From Mycolicibacterium canariasense (lineage in GTDB: Bacteria > Actinomycetota > Actinomycetes > Mycobacteriales > Mycobacteriaceae): 64,000 nt of DNA. The DNA lies in contig NZ_LQOL01000042.1 in NCBI RefSeq assembly GCF_002101555.1, forward strand, positions 284,882 to 348,881, read 5' to 3'. The notes under the pieces are model-generated. The model saw only the letters and a program-made list of their open reading frames with translations. It was not told the DNA's origin and searched no databases. Positions 16,636 through 25,819 of the stretch are shown here, piece by piece. Position 1 is the stretch's first letter. Each line of letters opens with the position of its first letter. The position numbers were made by a program, and so were the translations under genes.

Positions 16636-18267
16636 TCACGTGTATGGATCGATGATCTCGGCACGCATCGGTTCGACGGCGGAACCGGGCGCGCGACTGA
16701 GCTTCTGCGCGTCCAGCACCATCAGCGCCACGTGCAGCGACGTCTGCGATTCACCGTCGTCGAGTTCGACCCCCAGGGCTTGCCCGATCGCGGCCAGCCG
16801 TTTGTAGAGCGCCGGCCGGCTCATGTGCAGCCGTTGGGCCACCGCCGCTTTGTTGCCGGACGACCGCAGATACTCCCGCAGCACCTCGATGTTCGAGGGA
16901 TCGCCGGACAGCAGTGCCCCGAGTTCGGTTTCGGCGAAGGCCTGCACGCGGTGATCGCTGCGCAGCAACGAGATCAGTCCGCGCAGTCGCACATCGGCTG
17001 CGCGGTAGTACGGGCGCGCCGCCTCGGCCATGGACAACGCCACCTCCGCGATGTGCGACGCCTCGGCCAGGCCGTGGATGGCGTCGATCACCCGCTCCAC
17101 GGGCTCGGCGACCGCCAGCGCCGCGCCGGAAATGCCTTCCACGCGTCGGATTTCGCGCCGCAGATCGGTGCCGAGCGCCGCCAGCGCGGTGTCTGCCGAG
17201 CGAGCGACGCCGAGCGACAACACCATCCCGATCTCGCCGTCGCGCCGCACCGAGAACAGGCCGGTATGCCCGGACGCGTTGACGGTGTGGGTGACGGTGT
17301 CCAGCAACGACACGTTGCGGCGTTGCCCGGCAACGGGATCGCTCATTCCGCGGACGCCGGCCGGACGCTCCACCCGAACCGTGGCCGGCACGTATCGGGC
17401 CGACGAGCGCAGCCCGAGCGCATGCGCACGGGCGGCGGCCTCGCGTTCGTCGGTGATCCGGCTGCGCAGTACATCGTCGAACAACCCGGTCTGGGCCTGG
17501 TGCGCCAGTCCGGAGCGATCCCGCTCGATCATCCGGTGCAGGGCCAGCGCCACCCCGGCCCGTTCCAGGACCATCTGGGTGCGGGCCGCGTCGGCGGGCC
17601 GCCGCGGCACGATGAGTCGACCCCATTCCTCGGTGCGCGGCCCCACCGCGGTCACCGCCCAATGCTCGGTGCCCGCGCTGCGCCGGGATCGGCGCTCCCA
17701 GTCGTGCAGCAGGTCGGCGGTGTGACCACCCGCCGACACGGCCAGCACCCGGTGCGCCAGGTCCTCCAGCACCACGGGCTCGTCGAGCATGCCCGCGGCG
17801 GCGTCGACGATGCCGCTCACCGAGGCGCGCTTCATGCTGAGATCGGTGAACGTCTGGTGCACGCGGCGGTCGAAGTCCACCCGGTCGAACTGATCGGTGA
17901 CGATCATCCGGTGCACCGCCTCGGTCACCTCGACGAAGCGGACCTGCCGGTGCAGCGCCACCAGCGCCAGGTCGAACTGCTCGGCGATCGTGCCGGTGCC
18001 GGCCGGCAGCTCCTGCCCGCCGAGTTCGACGACCACACCCAGGACCCCGGCCTGGGCCATGCCGCGCAGGTAGCGGGCCGGGTCGGCGCGTAGCGCCGCG
18101 CCGGTGGTGAGCACCAGTTCCCCACCCTGGACCAGGGTGGACAGGTCAGCCATATCGCTGACGTGCACCCAGCGGATCGGCTCGTCGAATCGCCGTGAAC
18201 TGAGGATCTCAGGCTCGCCGTGGTGCAGCACCGGCAGCCGGAGAACGTCGGCCACCGTGATGATCAT
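16636..18267 (-). CDS. PucR-family transcriptional regulator
   Basis: A 543-aa regulator. The PucR ligand-sensing domain is at about residues 5-125 (ITVADVLRLPVL, then GELVLTTGAAL), with a GAF/GGDEF-like middle. The C-terminal HTH_30 domain carries the typical VLREYLRSSGNKAAVAQRLH and SRPALYKRL. PucR proteins control purine, amino-acid and GABA or beta-alanine catabolism. It is divergent from mmsA with 107 bases between them, containing a perfect palindrome, so it most likely regulates mmsA and the aminotransferase, and itself. Confidence 0.92.
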   Translation of the reverse strand: MIITVADVLRLPVLHHGEPEILSSRRFDEPIRWVHVSDMADLSTLVQGGELVLTTGAALRADPARYLRGMAQAGVLGVVVELGGQELPAGTGTIAEQFDLALVALHRQVRFVEVTEAVHRMIVTDQFDRVDFDRRVHQTFTDLSMKRASVSGIVDAAAGMLDEPVVLEDLAHRVLAVSAGGHTADLLHDWERRSRRSAGTEHWAVTAVGPRTEEWGRLIVPRRPADAARTQMVLERAGVALALHRMIERDRSGLAHQAQTGLFDDVLRSRITDEREAAARAHALGLRSSARYVPATVRVERPAGVRGMSDPVAGQRRNVSLLDTVTHTVNASGHTGLFSVRRDGEIGMVLSLGVARSADTALAALGTDLRREIRRVEGISGAALAVAEPVERVIDAIHGLAEASHIAEVALSMAEAARPYYRAADVRLRGLISLLRSDHRVQAFAETELGALLSGDPSNIEVLREYLRSSGNKAAVAQRLHMSRPALYKRLAAIGQALGVELDDGESQTSLHVALMVLDAQKLSRAPGSAVEPMRAEIIDPYT

Positions 18268-18288
18268 TTACACATCGTAACGAGATGA

Positions 18289-18298
18289 CCGATATCGG
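18289..18298. promoter_or_regulatory. Palindrome CCGATATCGG in the PucR-mmsA divergent promoter
   Basis: A perfect 10-bp palindrome centred between the two divergent genes, 21 bases from the PucR start. It is a candidate PucR operator. No second copy was noticed in the same intergenic region. Confidence 0.35.
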
Positions 18299-18374
18299 AG
18301 ACGGTTCGTAATGGTCGGTCGGGTGTCGGCGGCCACAGACTGAGGGCAATCCGACAGAAAGTGAGCACATCGCG

Positions 18375-19865
18375 ATGCAAGCCACCGTTCAGCACTGGCG
18401 TGACGGCAAGTTCTTCGAAGGCGACTCGGGTGCGACGGCGCCGGTGACGAATCCGGCGACCGGGCAGGTCACCGGTCAGGTGGCCCTGGCCAGCGTCGAG
18501 GACGCCCGCGCGGTCATCGACTCAGCCGCCGCCGCGTTCCCCGCCTGGCGCGACACCTCGCTGGCCAAACGCACCCAGGTGCTGTTCAACTTCCGCGAAC
18601 TCCTCAACGCCCGCAAGGGTGAACTGGCCGAGATCATCACCTCTGAGCACGGCAAGGTCGTCTCCGACGCCCTCGGCGAAGTCTCCCGCGGCCTGGAGGT
18701 CGTCGAATTCGCCTGCGGCATCCCCCACCTGCTCAAGGGCGGGTTCACCGAGAACGCCTCCACCAAGGTCGACGTCTACTCGATCCGCCAGCCCCTGGGA
18801 CCGGTGGCCATCATCTCCCCGTTCAACTTCCCCGCCATGGTCCCGATGTGGTTCTTCCCCATCGCGATTGCCACGGGTAACACCGTCGTGTTGAAGCCGT
18901 CGGAGAAGGACCCCTCGGCGTCCCTGTGGCTGGCCCGACTGTGGGCCGAGGCCGGGCTGCCCGACGGCGTCTTCAACGTCCTGCAGGGTGACAAGACCGC
19001 CGTCGACGAACTGCTCACCAACCCCAAGATCAAGTCCGTCTCGTTCGTGGGGTCCACCCCGATCGCCCAGTACGTCTACGCCACCGGCACCGCGAGCGGC
19101 AAACGCGTCCAAGCCCTGGGCGGGGCCAAGAACCACGCCGTCATCCTGCCCGACGCCGACCTCGACCTGGCCGCCGACGCCATGGTCAACGCCGGATTCG
19201 GCTCCGCCGGGGAACGCTGTATGGCGATCTCCGCCGCCGTGGCCGTCGGCCCGATCGCCGACGACCTGGTCGCCAAGATCGCCGAGCGCACCGTCGGCCT
19301 CAAGATCGGCGACGGCACCAAGGACTCCGACATGGGCCCCCTGGTCACCAAGGCCCATCGCGACAAGGTCGCCTCCTACATCGACGCCGGCGAAGCCGAC
19401 GGCGCCAAGGTCGTCATCGACGGTCGCACCGTGCAGGCCGATGGTGGAGCGGACGGATTCTGGCTGGGCCCCACCCTGCTGGACAACGTCACTCCCGAGA
19501 TGAGCGTCTACACCGACGAGATCTTCGGCCCCGTGCTCTCGGTCCTGCGCGTGGACACCTACGACCAAGCACTCGAGCTCATCAACAACAACCCCTACGG
19601 CAACGGCACCGCCATCTTCACCAACGACGGCGGCGCCGCCCGACGCTTCCAGAACGAAGTCGAGGTCGGCATGGTCGGCATCAACGTCCCCATCCCCGTC
19701 CCCATGGCCTACTACAGCTTCGGCGGCTGGAAAGCCTCCCTCTTCGGCGACAGCCACGCCCACGGCACCGAAGGCGTCAACTTCTTCACCCGGGCCAAGG
19801 CCATCACCAGCCGCTGGCTCGACCCCTCCCACGGCGGCATCAACCTCGGCTTCCCCACCAACTAA
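18375..19865 (+). CDS. mmsA: CoA-acylating methylmalonate/malonate-semialdehyde dehydrogenase
   Basis: Oxidises (methyl)malonate semialdehyde to propionyl-CoA or acetyl-CoA with NAD and CoA in the cytoplasm. The 496-aa length and motifs fit MmsA: SPFNFPAMVPMW near residue 150, the NAD-binding FVGSTPIAQYVY, and the catalytic Cys282 in GSAGERCMAIS. The C-terminal GRTVQADGG to GFWLGPTL region is also typical. The codons are strongly biased to C-ending forms compared with neighbours. It heads an operon with an aminotransferase (29-base gap) and is divergent from PucR. The pairing suggests beta-alanine (or beta-aminoisobutyrate) to acetyl-CoA or propionyl-CoA. Confidence 0.95.
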   Translation: MQATVQHWRDGKFFEGDSGATAPVTNPATGQVTGQVALASVEDARAVIDSAAAAFPAWRDTSLAKRTQVLFNFRELLNARKGELAEIITSEHGKVVSDALGEVSRGLEVVEFACGIPHLLKGGFTENASTKVDVYSIRQPLGPVAIISPFNFPAMVPMWFFPIAIATGNTVVLKPSEKDPSASLWLARLWAEAGLPDGVFNVLQGDKTAVDELLTNPKIKSVSFVGSTPIAQYVYATGTASGKRVQALGGAKNHAVILPDADLDLAADAMVNAGFGSAGERCMAISAAVAVGPIADDLVAKIAERTVGLKIGDGTKDSDMGPLVTKAHRDKVASYIDAGEADGAKVVIDGRTVQADGGADGFWLGPTLLDNVTPEMSVYTDEIFGPVLSVLRVDTYDQALELINNNPYGNGTAIFTNDGGAARRFQNEVEVGMVGINVPIPVPMAYYSFGGWKASLFGDSHAHGTEGVNFFTRAKAITSRWLDPSHGGINLGFPTN

Positions 19866-19894
19866 TCGATCGGGTAAATGAGAACATCGACATC

Positions 19895-21277
19895 ATGACG
19901 CTCACCCAAGAGTCCACGACGCTGCCCAACGGGCTGACCGTTGCCGATGCGCAGGCCGAGGCGGCCCGCGCGTTCGAGCTGGATCGCAAGCATGTGTTCC
20001 ACTCCTGGTCCGCCCAGGCCGAGATCGCCCCGATGACGATCACCGCCTCGCAGGGGTCCTACGTGTGGGACGGCGACGGCAATCGCCTGCTCGACTTCTC
20101 CTCACAGCTGGTGAACACCAACATCGGGCATCAGCACCCGAAAGTGGTTGCCGCCATTGCCGAACAGGCCGCCAAGCTCTGTACGGTCGCGCCGCAGCAC
20201 GCCAACGCGGCGCGCTCGGAGGCCGCCCGGCTGATCGCCGAGCGCACCCCCGGTGAACTGGACAAGATCTTCTTCACCAACGGTGGCGCCGACGCCGTCG
20301 AGCACGCGGTGCGGATGGCGCGGTTGCACACCGGCCGGTACAAGGTGCTGTCCCGGTACCGGGCCTACCACGGCGGCACCGAGACGGCGATCAACCTGAC
20401 CGGTGACCCGCGCCGCTGGCCCAACGACCACGGCAACGCCGGGGTGGTGCACTTCTTCGGGCCGTTCCTGTACCGCTCGCAGTTCCACGCCACCACCGAG
20501 GCCGAGGAATCCGAGCGCGCGCTGGCCTACCTGGAGCAGCTGATCGCACTGGAGGGTCCGTCCACCATCGCCGCGATCATCCTGGAGTCCATCCCGGGCA
20601 CCGCGGGCATCATGGTGCCACCGCCCGGCTACATCGCCGGGGTGCGGGAGATCTGCGACCGCCACGGCATCGTGTTCATCGCCGACGAGGTGATGGCCGG
20701 CTTCGGGCGCAGCGGAAAGTGGTTCTCGATCAACCACTTCGACGTGGTGCCGGATCTGCTGACCTTCGCCAAGGGCGTCAACTCCGGCTATGTGCCGCTC
20801 GGTGGCGTGGCGATCAGCCCCGCCATCTACGAGACGTTCGCGCACCGCCCCTACCCGGGCGGGTTGACCTACTCCGGGCACCCGCTGGCCACCGCGGCCG
20901 CCGTCGCCACCATCAACGCGATGGCCGACGAGGGCATGGTCGAGAACGCGGCCCGGATCGGCGCCGAGGTCATCGGCCCCGGCCTGGCCGAACTGGCCGC
21001 CAAGCACCGCAGCGTCGGCGAGGTCCGCGGCGCCGGGGTGTTCTGGGCCGTCGAACTGGTCAAGGATCAGCAGACCCGCGAGCCGCTGGCACCGTACGGC
21101 GGTTCCAGCCCGGCGATGAACGCCGTCATCGCCGCGTGCAAGGCCGGCGGCCTGCTGCCGTTCGCGAACTTCAACCGCATCCACGTCGTGCCGCCGTGCA
21201 ACGTGTCCGCGGACGAGGTGCGTGAAGGCCTGGCGATCCTGGATTCCGCGCTGGACGTGGCGGATCAGGCGCTCTGA
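19895..21277 (+). CDS. Class III (omega) aminotransferase, probably beta-alanine type
   Basis: A 460-aa PLP enzyme of fold type I. The PLP lysine is Lys293 in LTFAKGVNSGYVPLGG. The preceding Asp in VFIADEVMAGFGR binds the pyridine nitrogen, and SGHPLATAA is typical of omega-amino acid:pyruvate transaminases. Together with mmsA it would turn beta-alanine or a similar omega-amino acid into the semialdehyde and then acyl-CoA. GABA or polyamine substrates remain possible. ATG at 19895; same operon and presumably the same PucR control as mmsA. Confidence 0.9.
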   Translation: MTLTQESTTLPNGLTVADAQAEAARAFELDRKHVFHSWSAQAEIAPMTITASQGSYVWDGDGNRLLDFSSQLVNTNIGHQHPKVVAAIAEQAAKLCTVAPQHANAARSEAARLIAERTPGELDKIFFTNGGADAVEHAVRMARLHTGRYKVLSRYRAYHGGTETAINLTGDPRRWPNDHGNAGVVHFFGPFLYRSQFHATTEAEESERALAYLEQLIALEGPSTIAAIILESIPGTAGIMVPPPGYIAGVREICDRHGIVFIADEVMAGFGRSGKWFSINHFDVVPDLLTFAKGVNSGYVPLGGVAISPAIYETFAHRPYPGGLTYSGHPLATAAAVATINAMADEGMVENAARIGAEVIGPGLAELAAKHRSVGEVRGAGVFWAVELVKDQQTREPLAPYGGSSPAMNAVIAACKAGGLLPFANFNRIHVVPPCNVSADEVREGLAILDSALDVADQAL

Positions 21278-21282
21278 TCTCC

Positions 21283-21358
21283 CGCAGGCCCGCGAGCGTG
21301 CACACAGATCGTGAACTAGGCAGAAAACACGCTCTCCATGCACGCTCGCGGGCCTGCG
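21283..21358. repeat. 76-bp element with perfect 20-bp inverted repeats
   Basis: The arms 21283-21302 and 21339-21358 are exact reverse complements around a 36-base centre. It lies between the aminotransferase stop and the nitrobindin start on the same strand. There is no T-run, so it is not a standard terminator. It resembles the dispersed GCGAGCGTGCA-type intergenic hairpins of mycobacteria, probably a miniature mobile or REP-like element. Confidence 0.6.
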
Positions 21359-21398
21359 TCATCTCGGCACCAGTTCACCACGCCGTAGGCTGGCGAGC

Positions 21399-21875
21399 GT
21401 GCCCGACCTTCATCCCGCAGTCGCCGTTCTGGCTCCCCTGCTCGGCACCTGGACCGGACCCGGCGCGGGTGAATACCCGACCATCGAACCGTTCGGCTAT
21501 CTGGAGTCCGTCACGTTCGACCATGTCGGCAAGCCGTTCCTGGCGTACTCGCAGCGCACCAAGGCCGCCGACGACGGCCGGCCGCTGCACGCCGAGTCCG
21601 GGTACGTGCGGGTGCCCGCACCGGGCCGGGTGGAGTTCCTGATCGCGCATCCGACCGGCATCGTGGAGGTCCTGGAGGGTTCGCTGGACGTCGAGCCGCT
21701 GCGTATCGACGTCACCGCCACCACCATCGGTCGGTCGGCCTCCGCCAAAGAGGTGACGGCACTGGCTCGTTCGTTCGCACTGACCGGTGACGAGCTCACC
21801 TACACCGTGCGGATGGGAGCCGTGGGGCAACCACTGCAGCATCACCTGTCGGCGACCTTGCGGAGGCAGTCATGA
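21399..21875 (+). CDS. Nitrobindin-like haem beta-barrel (peroxynitrite isomerase family)
   Basis: A 158-aa protein with the nitrobindin signature GTWTGPGAGEYPTI near residue 16-29, FGYLESVTF next, and a C-terminal LQHHLSATLRR in which the His is the haem ligand. Nitrobindins hold ferric haem and isomerise peroxynitrite to nitrate; M. tuberculosis Rv2717c is the relative. The start is GTG at 21399 after GGCGAG. Its stop overlaps the start of the next gene (ATGA), so they are translated together. Confidence 0.92.
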   Translation: MPDLHPAVAVLAPLLGTWTGPGAGEYPTIEPFGYLESVTFDHVGKPFLAYSQRTKAADDGRPLHAESGYVRVPAPGRVEFLIAHPTGIVEVLEGSLDVEPLRIDVTATTIGRSASAKEVTALARSFALTGDELTYTVRMGAVGQPLQHHLSATLRRQS

Positions 21876-23119
21876 CGACCACCACCCCACTCGACGGCCG
21901 GATCCGGGTGCCCGCCGATCTCGACGAGGTGACCGACCGCGCGCCCGAAGACCACTCCGATATCGATCCCCGAGCGGTGGAACGGATCTGGGACAAGGCC
22001 CGGCACTGGTATCAAGCCGGGATGCAGCCGGCGATCCAGGTCTGCCTGCGCCACCGCGGTAAGGTGGTGCTCAACCGCGCCATCGGCCACGGCTGGGGCA
22101 ACGGTCCCGCCGATCCCGTTGATGCCGAGAAGATCCCGGTCCGCACCGACACTCCGTTCTGCGTGTACTCGGCAGCCAAGGCGATCACCACCACCGTCGC
22201 CCACATGCTGGTCGAGCGGGGTACGTTCGCGCTGGAGGACCGGGTGTGCGACTACCTGCCCAGCTACACCAGCCACGGTAAGGACCGCACCACCATCAGG
22301 CACGTGCTCACCCACAGCGCGGGCATTCCATTCGCGACCGGGCCGAAACCCGACCTACGGCGGATGGACGACAGCGACTACGCCCGCGAGATGCTGGGCC
22401 AGATGAAGCCGGTGTACCGGCCGGGTTTGGTGCACATCTACCACGGGTTGACGTGGGGCCCGCTGATGCGCGAGATCATCTCGGCGGCCACCGGTCGCAG
22501 CATCCGCGACATCCTGCGCGACGAGATCTTGGCCCCGCTGCAGTTCCGGTGGACCAACTATGGCGTTGCGCCAGAAGATGTTCCGCTGGTTGCGCCCAGT
22601 CACGTGACCGGCAAGCCGCTGCCCCCGCCGATCGCCAAGGCGTTCAAGCTCGCCGTCGGCGGGACACCGCAGCAGATCATCCCGCTGTCGAATACCCCCG
22701 AGTTCCTGACCGGGATCGTCCCGTCGTCGAACACCGTGTCCACCGCCGACGAGTTGTCCCGGTTCGCCGAGATCCTTTGCCGCGGAGGTGAACTCGACGG
22801 GGTACGGATCATGCGACCGGAGACCCTGCGCGACACGACCCGGCAGGCACGCCGGCTACGCCCCGATCTGGCGACCGGTTTGGCGCCGATGCGGTGGGGC
22901 ACCGGGTACATGCTCGGGTCCAAGCGGTTCGGCCCCTTCGGGCGGGACGCGGCCGGCGCGTTCGGACACACCGGGCTCACCGATATCGCGGTGTGGGCCG
23001 ACCCGGAGCGCGCCTTGTCGGTGGCGGTGGTCAGCAGCGGAAAGCCCAGCGGACACCCCGAGGCCAAGCGCTACCCCGCGCTACTCGACACCATCAACGC
23101 CGAGATGCCGCGGATCTAG
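21872..23119 (+). CDS. Beta-lactamase-fold serine hydrolase (esterase/LipL type)
   Basis: A 415-aa class C beta-lactamase-fold hydrolase. The nucleophile motif S100-A-A-K103 (CVYSAAKA) is intact. The second motif tyrosine is in the IYHGLTWG stretch, and GAFGHTGL near the C-terminus serves as the third motif. There is no signal peptide, so it is likely cytosolic and an esterase/lipase (mycobacterial LipL, LipE and LipD relatives) rather than a penicillin-binding enzyme. ATG overlaps the nitrobindin stop. A short hairpin (23118-23132) lies between it and the convergent SRPBCC gene. Confidence 0.9.
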   Translation: MTTTTPLDGRIRVPADLDEVTDRAPEDHSDIDPRAVERIWDKARHWYQAGMQPAIQVCLRHRGKVVLNRAIGHGWGNGPADPVDAEKIPVRTDTPFCVYSAAKAITTTVAHMLVERGTFALEDRVCDYLPSYTSHGKDRTTIRHVLTHSAGIPFATGPKPDLRRMDDSDYAREMLGQMKPVYRPGLVHIYHGLTWGPLMREIISAATGRSIRDILRDEILAPLQFRWTNYGVAPEDVPLVAPSHVTGKPLPPPIAKAFKLAVGGTPQQIIPLSNTPEFLTGIVPSSNTVSTADELSRFAEILCRGGELDGVRIMRPETLRDTTRQARRLRPDLATGLAPMRWGTGYMLGSKRFGPFGRDAAGAFGHTGLTDIAVWADPERALSVAVVSSGKPSGHPEAKRYPALLDTINAEMPRI

Positions 23120-23154
23120 GCGGCCACCGCCTCGAGCGGCCGAGACATCTGGGA

Positions 23155-23574
23155 TCAGGCGCGCGACGCTGCCCGCACCAGCAACCGCAGCAGCACCTGC
23201 GCGATCACCGCGAGGGGCGCCTTGACCAACGGGAACGAGGCCGTGGAGGCGACGGTGTAGTCGATGCGGGTGCCGGTGCCCACCGGCGTCAACCGCACCT
23301 CGCCGGTGTAGCCGGGAAACGGCGTCCCGGACAGCGCCTTGTAACCGAACACGTGCGGCGCCTCGAAGGTGACGACCTCCTCGACGATGTCGGGCCCCGG
23401 CCCCGGCGTCTTGATCCTCCGGACGGCGCCGACCCCGTTGGGTTCGGGCGAGCCGGGTCGGCCCAAACTGACGCTGAGGCCCGGCACCCAGGACGCCATC
23501 CCGACGTGATCGGTGAGGGTGGCCCACACCGTGTCGATCGGTGCGGCCACGGTCGCCTGCGATGTCACATGCAT
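23155..23574 (-). CDS. SRPBCC-family (START-like) protein
   Basis: A 139-aa helix-grip fold protein of the polyketide cyclase/dehydrase-like family: ATVAAPIDTVWATLTD at the N-terminus, then a middle of alternating strands and a C-terminal helix. Such proteins bind hydrophobic ligands; no catalytic residues can be named. It lies 29 bases after the PPOX gene on the same strand and may be the last gene of that run. ATG at 23574. Confidence 0.8.
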   Translation of the reverse strand: MHVTSQATVAAPIDTVWATLTDHVGMASWVPGLSVSLGRPGSPEPNGVGAVRRIKTPGPGPDIVEEVVTFEAPHVFGYKALSGTPFPGYTGEVRLTPVGTGTRIDYTVASTASFPLVKAPLAVIAQVLLRLLVRAASRA

Positions 23575-23603
23575 GGGCCCAGGCTATCGCCCCGGGCGGC
23601 CGG

Positions 23604-24044
23604 TCAGCGCAGCTTCTCGCCGTACACGCGCTGCACCCGCAGCGCCATCAGCACGCGCCGGTCGGACACCATCACCGACCGGTACTCGTCCCAGTCCGGG
23701 TGTTCCCCGGCCGCGGCACGGTAGTAGTCGACCAGCGCGGCCACCTCCGGTCCGTCCGGATCGGTGCCCGGGCCGGTCAGCGTCACCGCGCCCTCGGCGG
23801 TGGCCCAGGCCCAGCCGTCGGCACTGGTCACCTCCAGCGCCGCCCGAGGGTCCCGGCGCAGGTTGGCGGTCTTGGCCCGGCCGTCGGTCATCGAGACGTA
23901 GATGACGCCGGCCGCTCGGTCGTAGAACGGCGTCACCGGGGACAGCTGTGGGAGGCCGTTGGCCTTGATGGTGGCCAGCACGCCGAGCCGGGCTTCGGCG
24001 AGCAGGGCATGCGGATCGAAGGTCTCGGGTGTGGAAGCGGTCAC
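23604..24044 (-). CDS. PPOX-class F420-dependent oxidoreductase-like protein
   Basis: A 146-aa split-barrel flavin/F420 protein. HALLAEARLGVLATIKANGLPQLSPV at the N-terminus and a central VSMTDGRAKTANLRRDPRAAL are typical of mycobacterial F420-binding PPOX members such as Rv1155 and Rv2991. F420 binding is an inference from family. I take GTG 24044 as the start; the open frame upstream overlaps the aldolase gene and has no similarity. It follows the HpcH-type gene by 46 bases and may be co-transcribed. Confidence 0.85.
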   Translation of the reverse strand: MTASTPETFDPHALLAEARLGVLATIKANGLPQLSPVTPFYDRAAGVIYVSMTDGRAKTANLRRDPRAALEVTSADGWAWATAEGAVTLTGPGTDPDGPEVAALVDYYRAAAGEHPDWDEYRSVMVSDRRVLMALRVQRVYGEKLR

Positions 24045-24090
24045 ATCGGAGCGCAACCGTGCCGCCCGTGTCCCGTATTCCGGGTCGGGG

Positions 24091-24855
24091 CTACCCGCCC
24101 AGCGCGTCCTTGAGATGCCCGGCCGAGACCGCCTTGAGGTGGGTGACGTCCGAGGCGACCGAGGCGAAGGTGAAGCCCTGGGCCAGCCGTCGTGCCGCGG
24201 TCGCCCCGTCGGGGGTGTGGATGCCCGCGGCGATACCGGCCGCCGCGGCGGCCTCGCGCACCTTCTGCAGGGCGGCCTCGAACTCGTCGGCGACGGCGGG
24301 GTCGTTGGAGTGCGCACCACCGACGGCCAGCCGCAGATCCGACGGGCCGACGTAGACGCCGTCCAGGCCGGGCACGGCGCAGATCTCGGCCACCTCGGCC
24401 AGGCCGCGCGGGGTCTCGATCATCGCCAGCACGACGGTGTCCCGGTCGGCGTCGGCGGGCAGCGGCCCGATCCGCAGTTGGGAGCGCATCGGACCGTAGG
24501 AGCGGATTCCGTTGGGCGGGTAGGTCGCCGCGGCCACGGCGGCCGCGGCCTCGTCGGCGGTGTTGACGAGCGGGACGATCACCCCGGCGGCCCCGGCATC
24601 CAGCGCCCGCCCGATCGGGGTCGGATCGTTGGCTTCGACGCGGACCAGCCCCACCGGCCCGCCCGCTGCGTCGATGGCCGTCAGGCCGGCCAGCATGCCG
24701 GAGTAGCCGATCAGCCCGTGCTGCAGGTCCAGGGCCAGGTAGTCCCAGCCGACGTGCGCCAGCCACTCGTGCGCGACGGGACAGTCCAGCACCGACCAGT
24801 AACCCAGGATGCGTTCCCGGCGGCGCAGCCGGGCGGCGAATTCGTGTGCGCTCAT
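24091..24855 (-). CDS. HpcH/HpaI-family aldolase
   Basis: A 254-aa class II (metal-dependent) aldolase of the pyruvate-type family. Motifs: GYWSVLDCPVAHEWLAHVGWDYLALDLQHG at the N-terminus, VRVEANDPTPI, the metal Glu in AMIETPRGLAEV, and the metal Asp in YVGPSDLRLAVGG. Family members cleave 2-keto-3-deoxy sugar acids or 4-hydroxy-2-oxoheptanedioate to pyruvate and an aldehyde. ATG at 24855, 7 bases after the aldo/keto reductase stop, so it belongs to the transporter operon. The context suggests a role on the transported sugar acid. Confidence 0.88.
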   Translation of the reverse strand: MSAHEFAARLRRRERILGYWSVLDCPVAHEWLAHVGWDYLALDLQHGLIGYSGMLAGLTAIDAAGGPVGLVRVEANDPTPIGRALDAGAAGVIVPLVNTADEAAAAVAAATYPPNGIRSYGPMRSQLRIGPLPADADRDTVVLAMIETPRGLAEVAEICAVPGLDGVYVGPSDLRLAVGGAHSNDPAVADEFEAALQKVREAAAAAGIAAGIHTPDGATAARRLAQGFTFASVASDVTHLKAVSAGHLKDALGG

Positions 24856-24862
24856 CGTCGAC

Positions 24863-25819
24863 CTATCGGTTGTAGTTCGGCATCGGGCCGCGCAGTGCCG
24901 CACCCACATCATCACAGGCTTCCACCACGTCGGCGGGCAGCGGTCCCTTCGCCAGCACCGCGATATTGGCTTGCAGATGGCCGACTTTCGAGCCGCCGAG
25001 CAGGATCGGCCCGGTCACCGGCTTGGACAGCAGCCAGCGCAGCGCCAGTTCGGTCAGCGGCACACCGGCCTTCTCGGCGATCACCGACAGTGCCTCGATC
25101 GCCTCGAAAATCGCAGTGTTCCAGTAGCGCTGCTTGTACATCTGGGCCAACCGGGACGTTCCGAACCGTCCGTCGGCGGGGTCGGCGTCGAACGTGTGCC
25201 GCCCGGTCAGCAATCCACCTCCGAGCGGGTTGTACACCATGGTGGTCAACCCGGTGACCGCGGCGAACTCCGCGTACTCGTCCTCGATCCGGCGCGCCAG
25301 CAGGTTGTAGAGCTGTTGGGCGACCAGCGGCCGCGGCGCCCCCACCTCGTCGGCGAGGTGGTTGATCTCGCCGATCTGCCACGCCGCGTAGTTGGACACC
25401 CCCAACGCGCCGATCTTGCCTTCCTTCACCAATTCGGCGACGGTGGACAGGGTTTCGGCCAGCGGTGTGTCGCGGTCGGGTTGATGCAGGTAGAACAACT
25501 CGACGTGGTCGGTGCCCAGACGGGACAGGCTGCCTTCGATGCTGGCACGCAATCCGGCGGCCGACAGCGGCGCGTGCCCGCCCGCATCCGGGTGCGGCAT
25601 CCCGGCCTTGGTGGCCAGGGTGACCCGGTCCCGCCGCTCCTTGAGCAGCCCGGACAGGATGCGTTCGGTCTCGCCGCCCGCGTACCCGTTGGCGGTGTCG
25701 ACGTGGGTGATACCCGCATCCAATGCCGCGTCGAACATCCGTTGGGCGCCCACGGTATCGACGGTGTCGCCGAAGGTCATGGTGCCCAGGACGAGCGGGG
25801 ACAACTGCAGGTCGGACAC
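24863..25819 (-). CDS. Aldo/keto reductase
   Basis: A 318-aa NADPH-dependent TIM-barrel reductase. Asp and Tyr of the tetrad are in ITHVDTANGYAGGETE, the Lys in VTLATKAGMP, and the His in YLHQPD. LGVSNYAAWQI and the C-terminal ILLGGSKVGHLQ (cofactor loop) fit the family. It would reduce an aldehyde or keto sugar. The start GTG at 25819 overlaps the ATPase stop by one base (TAGTG), so it is part of the ABC operon. Confidence 0.9.
   Translation of the reverse strand: MSDLQLSPLVLGTMTFGDTVDTVGAQRMFDAALDAGITHVDTANGYAGGETERILSGLLKERRDRVTLATKAGMPHPDAGGHAPLSAAGLRASIEGSLSRLGTDHVELFYLHQPDRDTPLAETLSTVAELVKEGKIGALGVSNYAAWQIGEINHLADEVGAPRPLVAQQLYNLLARRIEDEYAEFAAVTGLTTMVYNPLGGGLLTGRHTFDADPADGRFGTSRLAQMYKQRYWNTAIFEAIEALSVIAEKAGVPLTELALRWLLSKPVTGPILLGGSKVGHLQANIAVLAKGPLPADVVEACDDVGAALRGPMPNYNR

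Noticed and set aside
23118..23132. A 6-bp hairpin between the esterase and SRPBCC genes as a bidirectional terminator
   Set aside because: The loop is only three bases and no T-run follows on either strand; the evidence is too weak.
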